Source of the DNA: Gordonia sp. 'Campus'
GTDB lineage: Bacteria > Actinomycetota > Actinomycetes > Mycobacteriales > Mycobacteriaceae
Assembly: GCF_022206305.1 (NCBI RefSeq)
Contig: NZ_JAKOIW010000004.1
Coordinates: 86,188-150,187, forward strand
Direction: 5' to 3'
Length of the DNA: 64,000 bases
Shown: in pieces, positions 30,525 to 39,072 of the stretch
Numbering within the stretch: the first letter of the stretch is position 1
Layout: every line of letters starts with the position of its first letter
Program-made: the position numbers and the translations under genes
The notes under the pieces: model-generated
Told to the model about the DNA's origin: nothing
Seen by the model: only the letters and a program-made list of their open reading frames with translations
The model's database searches: none

Positions 30525-31004
30525 GTGACGAGCCGCAGCATGCGCTCCGCCATCCGCCCGACCGCCGAGCTGGCGCGTCACATCAGCTACTCGCCCGATC
30601 TGGACGGTGACGCCGATCCCGGCGAGATCGTATGGACCTGGGTCGCCTACGAGGACGATCCGAACCAGGGCAAGGACCGGCCGGTGCTCGTGGTGGGGCG
30701 CGACGGCGGCCCAACCGACGAGGAATCAGCCGACGAGGAATCAGCCGACGGGGAATCAGCCGACGACGGACTGGCCGGCAACGTGCTGGGTCTCATGCTG
30801 TCGAGCAAGGACCACCACGGTGAGGGCAACTGGTTCGCCGTCGGGTCGGGCTCCTGGGACTCGCAGAACCGGCCGAGTTCCGTGCGGCTCGACCGGGTGC
30901 TCGTCGTCGACGCCGACGGAATCCGTCGCGAGGGCGCCGTACTCGACCAGCGGCGCTTCGATGCGGTCGCGGAGCAACTGCGCGACCGATACGGCTGGCG
31001 GTAG
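30525..31004 (+). CDS. PemK/MazF-like protein with an EESAD repeat insert
   Basis: 159 residues. The segment GEIVWTWVAYEDDPNQGKDRPVLVVGR matches the first strands of the PemK/MazF fold. The loop after it (residues 66-80) is replaced by three 5-residue EESAD-type repeats encoded by three 15-bp tandem units. The rest returns to the fold with SVRLDRVLVVD. No antitoxin ORF is adjacent on either side, so a toxin role is doubtful. GAGGAG nine bases before the GTG supports the start. Confidence 0.7.
   Translation: MTSRSMRSAIRPTAELARHISYSPDLDGDADPGEIVWTWVAYEDDPNQGKDRPVLVVGRDGGPTDEESADEESADGESADDGLAGNVLGLMLSSKDHHGEGNWFAVGSGSWDSQNRPSSVRLDRVLVVDADGIRREGAVLDQRRFDAVAEQLRDRYGWR
30720..30764 (+). repeat. 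Three 15-bp tandem units inside the PemK-like gene
   Basis: GAGGAATCAGCCGAC occurs at 30720-30734 and 30735-30749, with a one-base variant at 30750-30764. Units are in frame, so copy-number change would lengthen or shorten an acidic loop without breaking the gene. Confidence 0.9.
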
Positions 31005-31036
31005 CAGGCTCCCCGTGAGCAGGCTCCGGATCTCGC

Positions 31037-31885
31037 TCAGGCGAGTCGCGTGATCTCCACGATCACATCGAGATCCGTGGCGCCGCCCCCGGTGTAGATG
31101 CCCTTCAGCGGAGACACATCCGCGTAGTCGCGGCCGACACCCACCGAGACGTGCTGTTCGGTGATCGGGGTGTCGTTGGTCGGGTCGTATCCCCACCAGC
31201 CGCCCGTCCAGGCCTCGATCCAGGCGTGACTCTGTCCCTGCACGGCCTTGTCGACGGTGGCATCGGGTTCGGGATGCAGATAGCCGGAGACGTACCGGGC
31301 CGGGATGCCCAGACCGCGCAGCATCAACAGTGTCAGGTGCGCGTAGTCCTGGCACACCCCTTTGCGATCGCTCCACGCGTCGACCGCGGTGGTGTGCACA
31401 CCCGTCGTGCCGGGGACGTACTCCATCTCGGTGTAGATGAAGCGGCACACGGCCTCGACGGCCTCCTGGGGATTCAGGCCCTTGGTCACCTTCTTCGCGG
31501 TCGAGAGCAGCTGCCGGTTCCGTGCGACGAACTGTGTGTACGACAGCATCTCGTCGTAGCGGTCCTTGACGGCCTCGCTGTTGATGTCGTCCCACGACAC
31601 CTGATCGTCCTCGGCCGGACGCACACCGCGGTCGGTCTCCACGACAGACAGGCCCGACACCTCGAGTTCCTCATGCGGCGCGTGCAGGTCGAACGCGGTG
31701 ACCGCCGTGCCCCAGTAGTCGGTGTAGCGGTACGACCTCGTGGCGGGCACCGTTTCGACGCGGTTGACGATGACGTTCTGCCGCGCGTCACTGCGCGGTG
31801 TCAGCCGGGCTTCGTTGTACGACGAGGTGACCGGACTGTGGTAGGCGAATCCGGTGGAATGGACGACGCGCAGACGCCAGCTCAC
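31037..31885 (-). CDS. Transglutaminase-like cysteine protein (bacterial transglutaminase family)
   Basis: 282 residues. An N-terminal beta domain (Bact_transglu_N) is followed by a papain-like core with Cys in RKGVCQDYAHL, His in QSHAWIEAW and Asp in GYDPTNDTP, so the Cys-His-Asp triad is complete. Family members are proteases, amidases or cross-linkers. It is the last gene of the three-gene operon that matches Rv2411c-Rv2409c, overlapping the alpha-E gene by four bases. Its substrate is unknown. Confidence 0.9.
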   Translation of the reverse strand: MSWRLRVVHSTGFAYHSPVTSSYNEARLTPRSDARQNVIVNRVETVPATRSYRYTDYWGTAVTAFDLHAPHEELEVSGLSVVETDRGVRPAEDDQVSWDDINSEAVKDRYDEMLSYTQFVARNRQLLSTAKKVTKGLNPQEAVEAVCRFIYTEMEYVPGTTGVHTTAVDAWSDRKGVCQDYAHLTLLMLRGLGIPARYVSGYLHPEPDATVDKAVQGQSHAWIEAWTGGWWGYDPTNDTPITEQHVSVGVGRDYADVSPLKGIYTGGGATDLDVIVEITRLA

Positions 31886-32859
31886 AGCTCACTCTCCTCG
31901 ATGATCTGGCCCTCGCTCGCGCGGGCATCGGCCCACGAGACATACGGCGACACATGGAAATACTGCTTGGTGACCGCTTCGTTGACCGCCCGGCACGTGT
32001 CCTGCAGGTCGACGAGGCGGTCCTGGAGATCGTCGAGCAGCTTCCCCGGTTCGAGGAACTCCAGCGAGCTCCGCGCGCGACCGAGGAGCAGCTGGGCCTC
32101 GGCCTGGGCGCCGACACGGCTCGGTCCCTTCTCGAGTTGGCCGAGGTTGCGTTCGGCGACACTCAGCGCATGGAAGATCGACCGCGGGAACAGTCGGTCG
32201 AGGAGCATGAACTCGACGATGTTCTCCGCGTCGAGCACCCCGCGGTAGGTACGCAGGAACGTGTCGTGCCCACCCGCGGACACCAGCACGTTGACCCAGG
32301 CGGGCGACGACGTGCGATCCCCCGCGCGCGACAACAACATCCGGATCGTCATGTCGACGCGCTCCACCGAACGCCCGAGCAACAGGTACCGGTATCCGTC
32401 GTCGTGACTCAGGGTGGCGTCGGCGAGTCCGGCGAACATCGCCGCCCGGTTCTTGACGTAGGAGAGGAACTCATGCGGACCCAGGCGACGGGAGCGTCGC
32501 TCGGCGCCGTCGAGACCGTTGTAGGTGGTGTTCAGACACTCCCACAACTCGCTGGACGTGACCTCACGTGCGCCGCGGGCGTTTTCACGCGCCGCGCGGA
32601 TGAGATCGACGATCGACCCCACCGCGTCGGCGTCGTAGGCCACGCGCTCGGTCAGCGACCAGACGTCGAGTTCCTCGTCGGTCTCCGGCGCTGCGAGGCC
32701 CAGCACCTGGATGATCAGCCGCGCCTGACGGTCCACGTCGACGGTCGTGTCCTCGAGTAGTTGATGGATCGCGACGTCGAGGATGCGCGCCATGTCGTCG
32801 GCGCGTTCGACATAGCGGCCGATCCAGTACAGGGATTCGGCGTTGCGCGCCAGCATCAT
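31882..32859 (-). CDS. Alpha-E domain protein
   Basis: 325 residues, almost all helical, beginning MMLARNAESLYWIGRYVERADDMARILD, the hallmark of alpha-E domain proteins. No catalytic motif is known. Alpha-E genes occur beside circularly permuted ATP-grasp and transglutaminase-like genes and sometimes are fused to the ATP-grasp, so a physical complex is likely. It overlaps both neighbours by four bases. The homologue is Rv2410c. Confidence 0.9.
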   Translation of the reverse strand: MMLARNAESLYWIGRYVERADDMARILDVAIHQLLEDTTVDVDRQARLIIQVLGLAAPETDEELDVWSLTERVAYDADAVGSIVDLIRAARENARGAREVTSSELWECLNTTYNGLDGAERRSRRLGPHEFLSYVKNRAAMFAGLADATLSHDDGYRYLLLGRSVERVDMTIRMLLSRAGDRTSSPAWVNVLVSAGGHDTFLRTYRGVLDAENIVEFMLLDRLFPRSIFHALSVAERNLGQLEKGPSRVGAQAEAQLLLGRARSSLEFLEPGKLLDDLQDRLVDLQDTCRAVNEAVTKQYFHVSPYVSWADARASEGQIIEESEL

Positions 32860-34658
32860 CGGACGTCACCGCCTTGTTGCTGCTGCGTCATGGCGCCCAG
32901 CTGTTGCTGCTGAGACATGGTGCCCTGCTGCTGTTGCTGGGTCTGGGTGTGCACCGGGTCGGGCGCGCTCTCGGCCGGCCGTGCCGCGGCGACGCCGCTG
33001 GTGGTCACGACCTTGGCGCCGGACAGTTCGCGATCACCTTCGGAGCTACGCGAGGCCAGGACCCAGGTATCCTTGGAACCGCCACCCTGACTGGAGTTCA
33101 CGACCAGCGATCCCTCGGGCAGCGCCACGCGGGTGAGGCCGCCGGGCAGCACCCACACCGACTCACCGTCGTTCACGGCGAAGGGTCGCAGGTCCACATG
33201 GCGCGGACGGATGTCGTCGCCGATCTTCGTGGGGACCGTCGACAGCTGCACCACCGGCTGGGCGATCCACCCGCGCGGATCGTTGCGAACCTTCCGCGCC
33301 AACGCATCCAGTTCGGCGCCCGTGGCGTCCGGGCCGAACACGATGCCGTAACCCCCGGACCCCTCAACGGGTTTCACCACGAGCTCGTCGATGCGATCGA
33401 GGACTTCCTCGCATTCCTCCGGCAACCAGCACCGCAGCGTGTCCACGTTCTGCAGACTCGGCTTCTCGCCGAGGTAGTACTGGATGATCTCGGGCACATA
33501 GGTGTAGATCAGTTTGTCGTCGCCGACGCCGTTGCCGACGGCACTGGAGATCACCACGTTCCCGGCGCGTGCGGCGTTGAGCAGCCCGGCCACCCCGAGC
33601 ATCGAATCGGGCCGGAACTGCATCGGATCGAGGTAGTCGTCGTCGATGCGTCGATAGATGACGTCGACCCGCTGCTCACCTTCGGTGGTGCGCATGTAGA
33701 CGATGTTGTCGCGGCAGAAGAGGTCACGCCCCTCGACCAGCTCCACGCCCATCAGGCGGGCGAGCAGCGAGTGCTCGAAGTAGGCCGAGTTGGCGACTCC
33801 CGGTGTGAGCACGACGATGTTGGGGTCGGCCTCGTTGAATGCCGCCGACGCGCGCAGGGCGCGCAGCAGATGACTCGGGTAGTCGGCGACCGCACGCACC
33901 CGATGCTTGGAGAACAGATCCGGGAACACCCGGGCCATGGCCCGACGGTTCTCGAGGACGTAGGACACCCCCGACGGGGAGCGGAGGTTGTCCTCCAGCA
34001 CCCGGAAGTCACCGTTCTCGTCACGGATGAGGTCGATGCCGGCGACGTGGATTCGAACACCGTTGGGCGGGCGGATGTTTGCCGCCTGGCGGTGGAAGTG
34101 CTCGCAGGAGTGGACGAGCCGCTTGGGCAGTACGCCGTCGCGCAGGATCTCCTGCTCGCCGTAGATGTCGTCGAGGAACAGTTCGAGCGCCTGGACACGC
34201 TGGGTGATGCCGGCCTCGAGCTTGCTCCACTCCGCGGCCGAGATCACGCGCGGCACAACGTCCAACGGAAACGGGCGCTCTTTGCCCGACAGCGAGAAGG
34301 TGACACCTTGATCGAGGTAGGCCCGACCCAGCGCCTCGACGCGCGCCTCCACGAGGTCGGACTGATCCTCGTCGGCCATGGCCTTGTAGATGCCGCGGTA
34401 CGGGGTGCGCACCTCTCCGGCGGCATCGAACATCTCGTCATATGCCTTGCCGTACGGCCCTTTTGCATATCCGGCGAAGTTGCCGGTGAAGTTGTCCGCG
34501 GACGTCGACTTCGCCGACTTCCCGCCCGAGCCAGAGCCTTTCGCCGCGCCGGCACGGCCGGACGCCGCCCGGCCTGATGAGTTCGGTGATGCCGCTTTGG
34601 CGGCTGCGGACTTACGCGCCGCCTTCTTGGCGGGCGCACTGGTCGATGCGGGGGTCAT
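32856..34658 (-). CDS. Circularly permuted ATP-grasp protein with Lys-rich and Gln-rich tails
   Basis: 600 residues. Residues 1-55 are Ala/Lys/Ser-rich. The core (about 60-560) is a circularly permuted ATP-grasp of the CP_ATPgrasp family, with VVKPVEGSGGYGIVFGPDA as a nucleotide-binding element and RDENGDFRVLEDNLRSPSG as an acidic metal segment. The last 30 residues are Gln-rich, with three runs of four or five Gln. ATP-grasp enzymes join carboxylates to amines, so amide or peptide ligation is expected, but no substrate is established. First gene of the operon. Confidence 0.88.
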   Translation of the reverse strand: MTPASTSAPAKKAARKSAAAKAASPNSSGRAASGRAGAAKGSGSGGKSAKSTSADNFTGNFAGYAKGPYGKAYDEMFDAAGEVRTPYRGIYKAMADEDQSDLVEARVEALGRAYLDQGVTFSLSGKERPFPLDVVPRVISAAEWSKLEAGITQRVQALELFLDDIYGEQEILRDGVLPKRLVHSCEHFHRQAANIRPPNGVRIHVAGIDLIRDENGDFRVLEDNLRSPSGVSYVLENRRAMARVFPDLFSKHRVRAVADYPSHLLRALRASAAFNEADPNIVVLTPGVANSAYFEHSLLARLMGVELVEGRDLFCRDNIVYMRTTEGEQRVDVIYRRIDDDYLDPMQFRPDSMLGVAGLLNAARAGNVVISSAVGNGVGDDKLIYTYVPEIIQYYLGEKPSLQNVDTLRCWLPEECEEVLDRIDELVVKPVEGSGGYGIVFGPDATGAELDALARKVRNDPRGWIAQPVVQLSTVPTKIGDDIRPRHVDLRPFAVNDGESVWVLPGGLTRVALPEGSLVVNSSQGGGSKDTWVLASRSSEGDRELSGAKVVTTSGVAAARPAESAPDPVHTQTQQQQQGTMSQQQQLGAMTQQQQGGDVR

Positions 34659-34751
34659 AAACTGCCATGGTGCTACAAATCGTCGGGATCGGCAGGACGT
34701 CGACCGGCCGTGTCACGTGCGGACTTTCCCGGCACCTCGCGGCCGGGAGGA

Positions 34752-35897
34752 TCAGCGCGACCGGCGTGCGGCGATCATACGCCGCTTGACTCGACGCAGG
34801 ACGTTTGCCGCTCGCGTTCGTGCTCGCGGGCCGACCTTCGGCAGCGGAGCCGCGAGCACCATCGCCGCGACCGTGTCGAGGGCGACATCGAGCACCGCGG
34901 TGTCCGTGGGCGCCGGGACGTCGGATGCCACGTGCTGCGGCGACACGGCGAGATCGGTCAGATCACCGACGACGTCGTATCCCGCCGCCCGCACCGCGTC
35001 GACCATGCGCTCGGACTGGCCGGCCGCCCACTGGCGGTGCTTCGCGGAGAGTCCCTGGGGTGGGCCCGAGGGCGCCTCGAACAGGATCTCGCCGATCAGC
35101 TGACCCTTGATGATCCGCTCGTATCGGCGCCATTCGATGACGTCGGGCTGCAAGCGGCGGTTGAGGCCGCGGAGGAATTCGGCCTGCGCCGCCGAGAGCG
35201 AGCTGTTGAGACTCGGCACCGGAATGCGCAGCGGTGTCGGATCGATCTCCATGACCCGCAGGAACCGATCCCAGAGCGTGTCACCGGCAGGGGCCCCGCG
35301 ACCCGGCACGGTCACGACGTGAACCCGTTCGGGACCGACGCACCGCGCCCAGCGCTCGAGGATGCCGATGTAGTCCTGGAACTCCCAGAAGGGTTCCTCC
35401 TCGATCGGTTCGCCGCCGACGGGCGCTCCGTGCGCAAGTCCCCCGGCGGCGTAGGCCACCGAATCGACGAACTCGTCGAACGAGGCCCGGCGCTGGTTCT
35501 TGACGTTCTCCTGCCACACCGACGGGAGCTGACGCGCCAGATCCCGGACCGTCGCGATGACATGGACCTCGTCGGCGAAGGACAGATCGGCCATCAGGCG
35601 CTCGATCTGCTCGCCGGTCGCCGTGCTGTACAGCTCGTGTGACAGCAGGGAGATCTGCGGCCAAGCACGGATCTGCCCCAGCATCTTCGGCCACGTCCCG
35701 GCGAAGGCCGGGTCCACCCAGTCCAGGTAGCGCTCGGGTTGCAGGTGGACGGCGGCGTGGAAGTGATCGGAGATCACATTGCCCGGATAGAGCAGTCCGG
35801 ACGACTGCAGGGCCAGGTCGCGGTTTCGCCAGAGGCGATCCTGCAGATGCGTGGTGCCGGTCTTCGGCAGGCCGATGTGTACGTAAACGACGGACAT
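34752..35897 (-). CDS. PAPS-dependent sulfotransferase family protein
   Basis: 381 residues. The start VYVHIGLPKTGTTHLQ is the 5'-phosphosulfate loop of sulfotransferases, and a later ATVRDLARQLPS segment fits the 3'-phosphate-binding site. The C-terminal third is helical and ends in a strongly basic stretch. It probably transfers sulfate from PAPS to a carbohydrate or lipid acceptor. It is not part of the conserved order with M. tuberculosis and so is an insertion between the ATP-grasp operon and rpsT. A kinase-like P-loop is the alternative reading, judged less likely. Confidence 0.78.
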   Translation of the reverse strand: MSVVYVHIGLPKTGTTHLQDRLWRNRDLALQSSGLLYPGNVISDHFHAAVHLQPERYLDWVDPAFAGTWPKMLGQIRAWPQISLLSHELYSTATGEQIERLMADLSFADEVHVIATVRDLARQLPSVWQENVKNQRRASFDEFVDSVAYAAGGLAHGAPVGGEPIEEEPFWEFQDYIGILERWARCVGPERVHVVTVPGRGAPAGDTLWDRFLRVMEIDPTPLRIPVPSLNSSLSAAQAEFLRGLNRRLQPDVIEWRRYERIIKGQLIGEILFEAPSGPPQGLSAKHRQWAAGQSERMVDAVRAAGYDVVGDLTDLAVSPQHVASDVPAPTDTAVLDVALDTVAAMVLAAPLPKVGPRARTRAANVLRRVKRRMIAARRSR

Positions 35898-35976
35898 GAT
35901 GCGTCCACCGTAGACATAAGTTCACGATGATTCTTAGTGCCCTCGGGCACTGCCGGGCCGGGCCGTCGCGCGGATT

Positions 35977-36004
35977 TTGGGCTGGATGAGCCGACTGGTA
36001 ATGT
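35977..36004 (+). promoter_or_regulatory. Candidate rpsT promoter
   Basis: TTGGGC at 35977-35982 and TAATGT at 35999-36004 are separated by 16 bases. Transcription from it would leave a leader of about 125 bases before rpsT, which could carry S20 autoregulation. Assignment is by eye. Confidence 0.4.
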
Positions 36005-36137
36005 GGTCCGCTGTTGCGGTGATGCCGCGGAGACTCTTCGCGTGCCGACACCGCCCGGTGCGAGCAGGGCCATCTCGGTCACCGCCCGACCACGAACAGA
36101 CAGACATATCCACCAGCAACGACAGAGGTAGACACGC

Positions 36138-36398
36138 GTGGCAAACATCAAGTCTCAGATCAAGCGCAATCGCACCAACGAAGCGAACCGCCAGCGCAAC
36201 CAGTCGGTGAAGTCGGCGCTCCGTACCGCGATCCGCAGCTTCCGTGAGGCTGTCGAGTCCGGCGACAAGGACAAGGCCGCCGAGCTCGGCCAGACCGCGA
36301 GCCGCAAGCTCGACAAGGCTGCCAGCAAGGGTGTCATCCACGCCAACCAGGCAGCCAACAAGAAGTCGGCCATCGCTCTCGCGGTCAACAAGCTCTGA
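36138..36398 (+). CDS. rpsT: 30S ribosomal protein S20
   Basis: 86 residues from a GTG giving [22 protein letters not shown], the normal S20 start. Basic and entirely helical. A primary binder of 16S rRNA. It is monocistronic, divergent from the sulfotransferase and convergent with holA. Homologue Rv2412. Confidence 0.97.
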   Translation: MANIKSQIKRNRTNEANRQRNQSVKSALRTAIRSFREAVESGDKDKAAELGQTASRKLDKAASKGVIHANQAANKKSAIALAVNKL

Positions 36399-36462
36399 TC
36401 TGAGCCTGCCCGGCCCCGGCCGGACCGTCGGCACCGCCGACATATCTTCATATCCTCTTCGC

Positions 36463-36497
36463 TCACCCCGGCAGCATCCACGCGGTTGCCGGGGTGA
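36463..36497. terminator. Strong stem-loop between rpsT and holA
   Basis: TCACCCCGGCA (36463-36473) and TGCCGGGGTGA (36487-36497) form a perfect 11-bp stem with a 13-base loop. It lies between two convergent genes and can act on both strands. There is no long U-tract. Confidence 0.65.
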
Positions 36498-36515
36498 TCG
36501 TCGTTCGCCAGGCCG

Positions 36516-37484
36516 TCAGCTCCGACGACGCCCGTCGGGTCTGAGGTCTGCGACGGCTGCAACGGCGTGGGTGAGGCTGTAGTCGGGGTCCGCGGCCTGA
36601 CCCTTCACGTCGGCGTTGAGCGCGGCGACCACGCCGACGGCCCGCGCGATCGATTCCGAATCCCACGCCTTGGCCTTGGCCTGGACGTTCTTGACCCGGT
36701 TCGGCGGCATGCCCAATTCGCTCGCCGCGGCGAAGTGATCGATCGACCCCATGGGCCGGACCCGCGCGATGGCATGCACGGCCTCGGCAAGGGCGTCGGC
36801 GAGCAGCACGCGCGGAACGCCGTGGTGCAGCGCCCAGGCCAGCGATTCGAGTGCTCCCGCCCGGTCGCCGGTCACCGCACGGTCGGCGACCTCGAAGCCG
36901 GTGACCTCTGGGCGCCCCTGGTAGTACAACCGCACGGTGTCGCGGTCCACCTTCCCGCCGGTGTCGGCGACGAGCTGGGCGCAGGCAGCAGCCAGCTCGC
37001 GCAGTTCGAAGCCGACCCCCTCGACGACCTGCTCGACCACCTCTGCGCTGACCTTCACGCCGAGTGCGCGGAACTCGTTGCGTACGAAAGCCATCCGATC
37101 CGACGGCCACTTCGGCGCAGCTGTCGCGTGTTCGACCGCGCCCGCCTTCTTCAGCGCGGGCACCATCGACTTGGCCCGTCCGCCTCCGTGGTGCACCACC
37201 ATCAGGGTGATGCCCTCGGGCAGCGAGGACGCGGTCGCGGTCAGGAGCGCCGCGGGCTCTTTGCCCGCGTCGGCCGCGGCCTCGACGACGACGACCCGTT
37301 CCTCGGCGAACAGCGACGGGCTCAGCAACTCGGCGAGCTCGTGCTCGCTCACGTCGCCCGCACGCACCCGGGTCACCGGGACCGGAATACCCGCCTCCGT
37401 CGACGCGGCCTCGGCGACGGCGGAGATCACCCGACCGGTCAGGAAGTCGTCGTCTCCGAGCAGCAGGTGCAGGCGTTCGGTCAC
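36516..37484 (-). CDS. holA: DNA polymerase III subunit delta
   Basis: 322 residues from the GTG at 37484 (VTERLHLLLGDDDFLTGRVI). The three-domain clamp-loader architecture is recognisable: a nucleotide-fold N-domain with degenerate P-loop, a lid, and a helical collar domain. It opens the beta sliding clamp. Longer starts add unrelated sequence. Homologue Rv2413c. Confidence 0.93.
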   Translation of the reverse strand: MTERLHLLLGDDDFLTGRVISAVAEAASTEAGIPVPVTRVRAGDVSEHELAELLSPSLFAEERVVVVEAAADAGKEPAALLTATASSLPEGITLMVVHHGGGRAKSMVPALKKAGAVEHATAAPKWPSDRMAFVRNEFRALGVKVSAEVVEQVVEGVGFELRELAAACAQLVADTGGKVDRDTVRLYYQGRPEVTGFEVADRAVTGDRAGALESLAWALHHGVPRVLLADALAEAVHAIARVRPMGSIDHFAAASELGMPPNRVKNVQAKAKAWDSESIARAVGVVAALNADVKGQAADPDYSLTHAVAAVADLRPDGRRRS

Positions 37485-37644
37485 GCGCCAATGGTGCCAG
37501 ATGCCCCCGACGACGGTGAGACGGACGCGACCGCAATCGAATACGACAAACTGGACACCCGCGTCAGGTGCGTGAATTCCCTCGCTCACCGCTCGCTACC
37601 GTGAGATCCGCCAGAGTTCCATCAGCGGATCAGGAGACGTCCAC

Positions 37645-39072
37645 GTGACAGTCGAGCACCCCGGCACCGAGACAGGTGCGGACACCGACGAGGGGTATCA
37701 GCGCGGGCTGACCGCGCGCACGGTCCAGATGATCGCGATCGGTGGCGCCATCGGCACCGGCCTGTTCTACGGTGCGGGCGGGGCCATCGAGAAGGCGGGG
37801 CCGGCACTCATCCTCGCGTACGCGCTCGCCGGGCTGGCCATCTTCATCGTGATGCGTGCCCTGGGCGAGCTCCTCATCTACCGCCCCATCTCCGGCGGCA
37901 TCAGTGAGTACGCCGACGAGTTCCTCGGACGGTTCGCGGGATTCAGTCAGGGCTGGACCTACTGGGCGGTGTGGACGACGACCTGCATGGCGGAGATCAC
38001 CGTCGCCGGCAAGTACATCAACTACTGGTGGCCGTCGATACCGGTGTGGGTGACCGCCCTGGTCGCCCTGGTCATCCTGTTCGGCGCCAACCTGATCTCC
38101 GTCGGGGTGTTCGGTCGCGCCGAGTTCTGGTTCTCGGCGATCAAGGTGACCGCCATCCTGGGCATGATCATCGTCGGTATCGGGGTGCTCCTGCCGATCG
38201 CCGGCCTGGGCCCCGAATCCGGGCCGTCGGTGACGAACCTCTGGAACGACGGTGGCTTCTTCGCCACCGGATTCAGCAACGCCATGCTCAGCCTGCAGAT
38301 CGTGATGTTCGCCTACGTGGGCGTCGAACTCGTCGGCGTCACGGCGGGCGAGGCGCAGAATCCACGGGTGACGCTCCGCAAGGCGATCAACTCCGTCCCC
38401 TTCCGCATCGGCATCTTCTATGTCGGGTCGCTGTTCGTCATACTCTCGGTGCGCAGCTGGAAAGACTTCCAGGCGGGCCAGAGTCCGTTCGTCTCCGTGT
38501 TCTCCTACATCGGCATCCCGGGCGCGGCCGGCATCGTCAACTTCATCCTGCTGACCGCCGCGCTCTCGTCGTGCAACTCGGGTATCTACTCCACCGGTCG
38601 TATGCTGCGCTCCCTCGCCCACACCGGCGACGCCCCCCGCCAGTTCACCAAGCTGTCGAACCGGAAGGTCCCGGCCGCGGGCATCGCCCTCAGCGCCGCC
38701 GTGATGGCGATCGGCGTCGTGGTGAACGTGATCGACCCCGAACACGCCTTCGCCTACATCACCGCGGTCTCGACGGTCGGCATCATCGTCATCTGGTCGA
38801 CGATCCTCATCTGCCAGATGGCCTACCGCCGCAAGGTGGCACGCGGTGAGCTCCCCCGGTCGGACTATCGGGTCCCGGGAGCCCCGGTGACGACCTGGCT
38901 CGCGCTCGCCTTCCTCGCCCTCGTCTTCGTCCTGCTGTTCTTCGACCACGACGGCCGGATCGCTCTAGTGGTCGGCGCGGTGTGGTTCTCCGCCGTCGGC
39001 ATCGGGTACCTGGCGTGGAACCGCGCCGCGGGGCGGCCTGCCCAATCCGGGGACCGCCTAATCGAACGGTGA
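37645..39072 (+). CDS. Amino acid permease (APC superfamily, AAT type)
   Basis: 475 residues with about 12 membrane helices. The first helix has the consensus MIAIGGAIGTGLFYGAG, and EYADEFLG and the later CNSGIYSTGRML helix are typical of the AAT group (AroP, AnsP, CycA). A precise substrate cannot be read from sequence. It is inserted between holA and comEC, which are adjacent in M. tuberculosis. Its last 15 bases overlap the 3' end of comEC on the other strand. Confidence 0.92.
   Translation: MTVEHPGTETGADTDEGYQRGLTARTVQMIAIGGAIGTGLFYGAGGAIEKAGPALILAYALAGLAIFIVMRALGELLIYRPISGGISEYADEFLGRFAGFSQGWTYWAVWTTTCMAEITVAGKYINYWWPSIPVWVTALVALVILFGANLISVGVFGRAEFWFSAIKVTAILGMIIVGIGVLLPIAGLGPESGPSVTNLWNDGGFFATGFSNAMLSLQIVMFAYVGVELVGVTAGEAQNPRVTLRKAINSVPFRIGIFYVGSLFVILSVRSWKDFQAGQSPFVSVFSYIGIPGAAGIVNFILLTAALSSCNSGIYSTGRMLRSLAHTGDAPRQFTKLSNRKVPAAGIALSAAVMAIGVVVNVIDPEHAFAYITAVSTVGIIVIWSTILICQMAYRRKVARGELPRSDYRVPGAPVTTWLALAFLALVFVLLFFDHDGRIALVVGAVWFSAVGIGYLAWNRAAGRPAQSGDRLIER

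Noticed and set aside
30497-31036. Toxin-antitoxin module around the PemK-like gene
   Set aside because: Neither flank contains a small antitoxin ORF. The upstream gene is a hydrolase and the downstream gene is the convergent transglutaminase.
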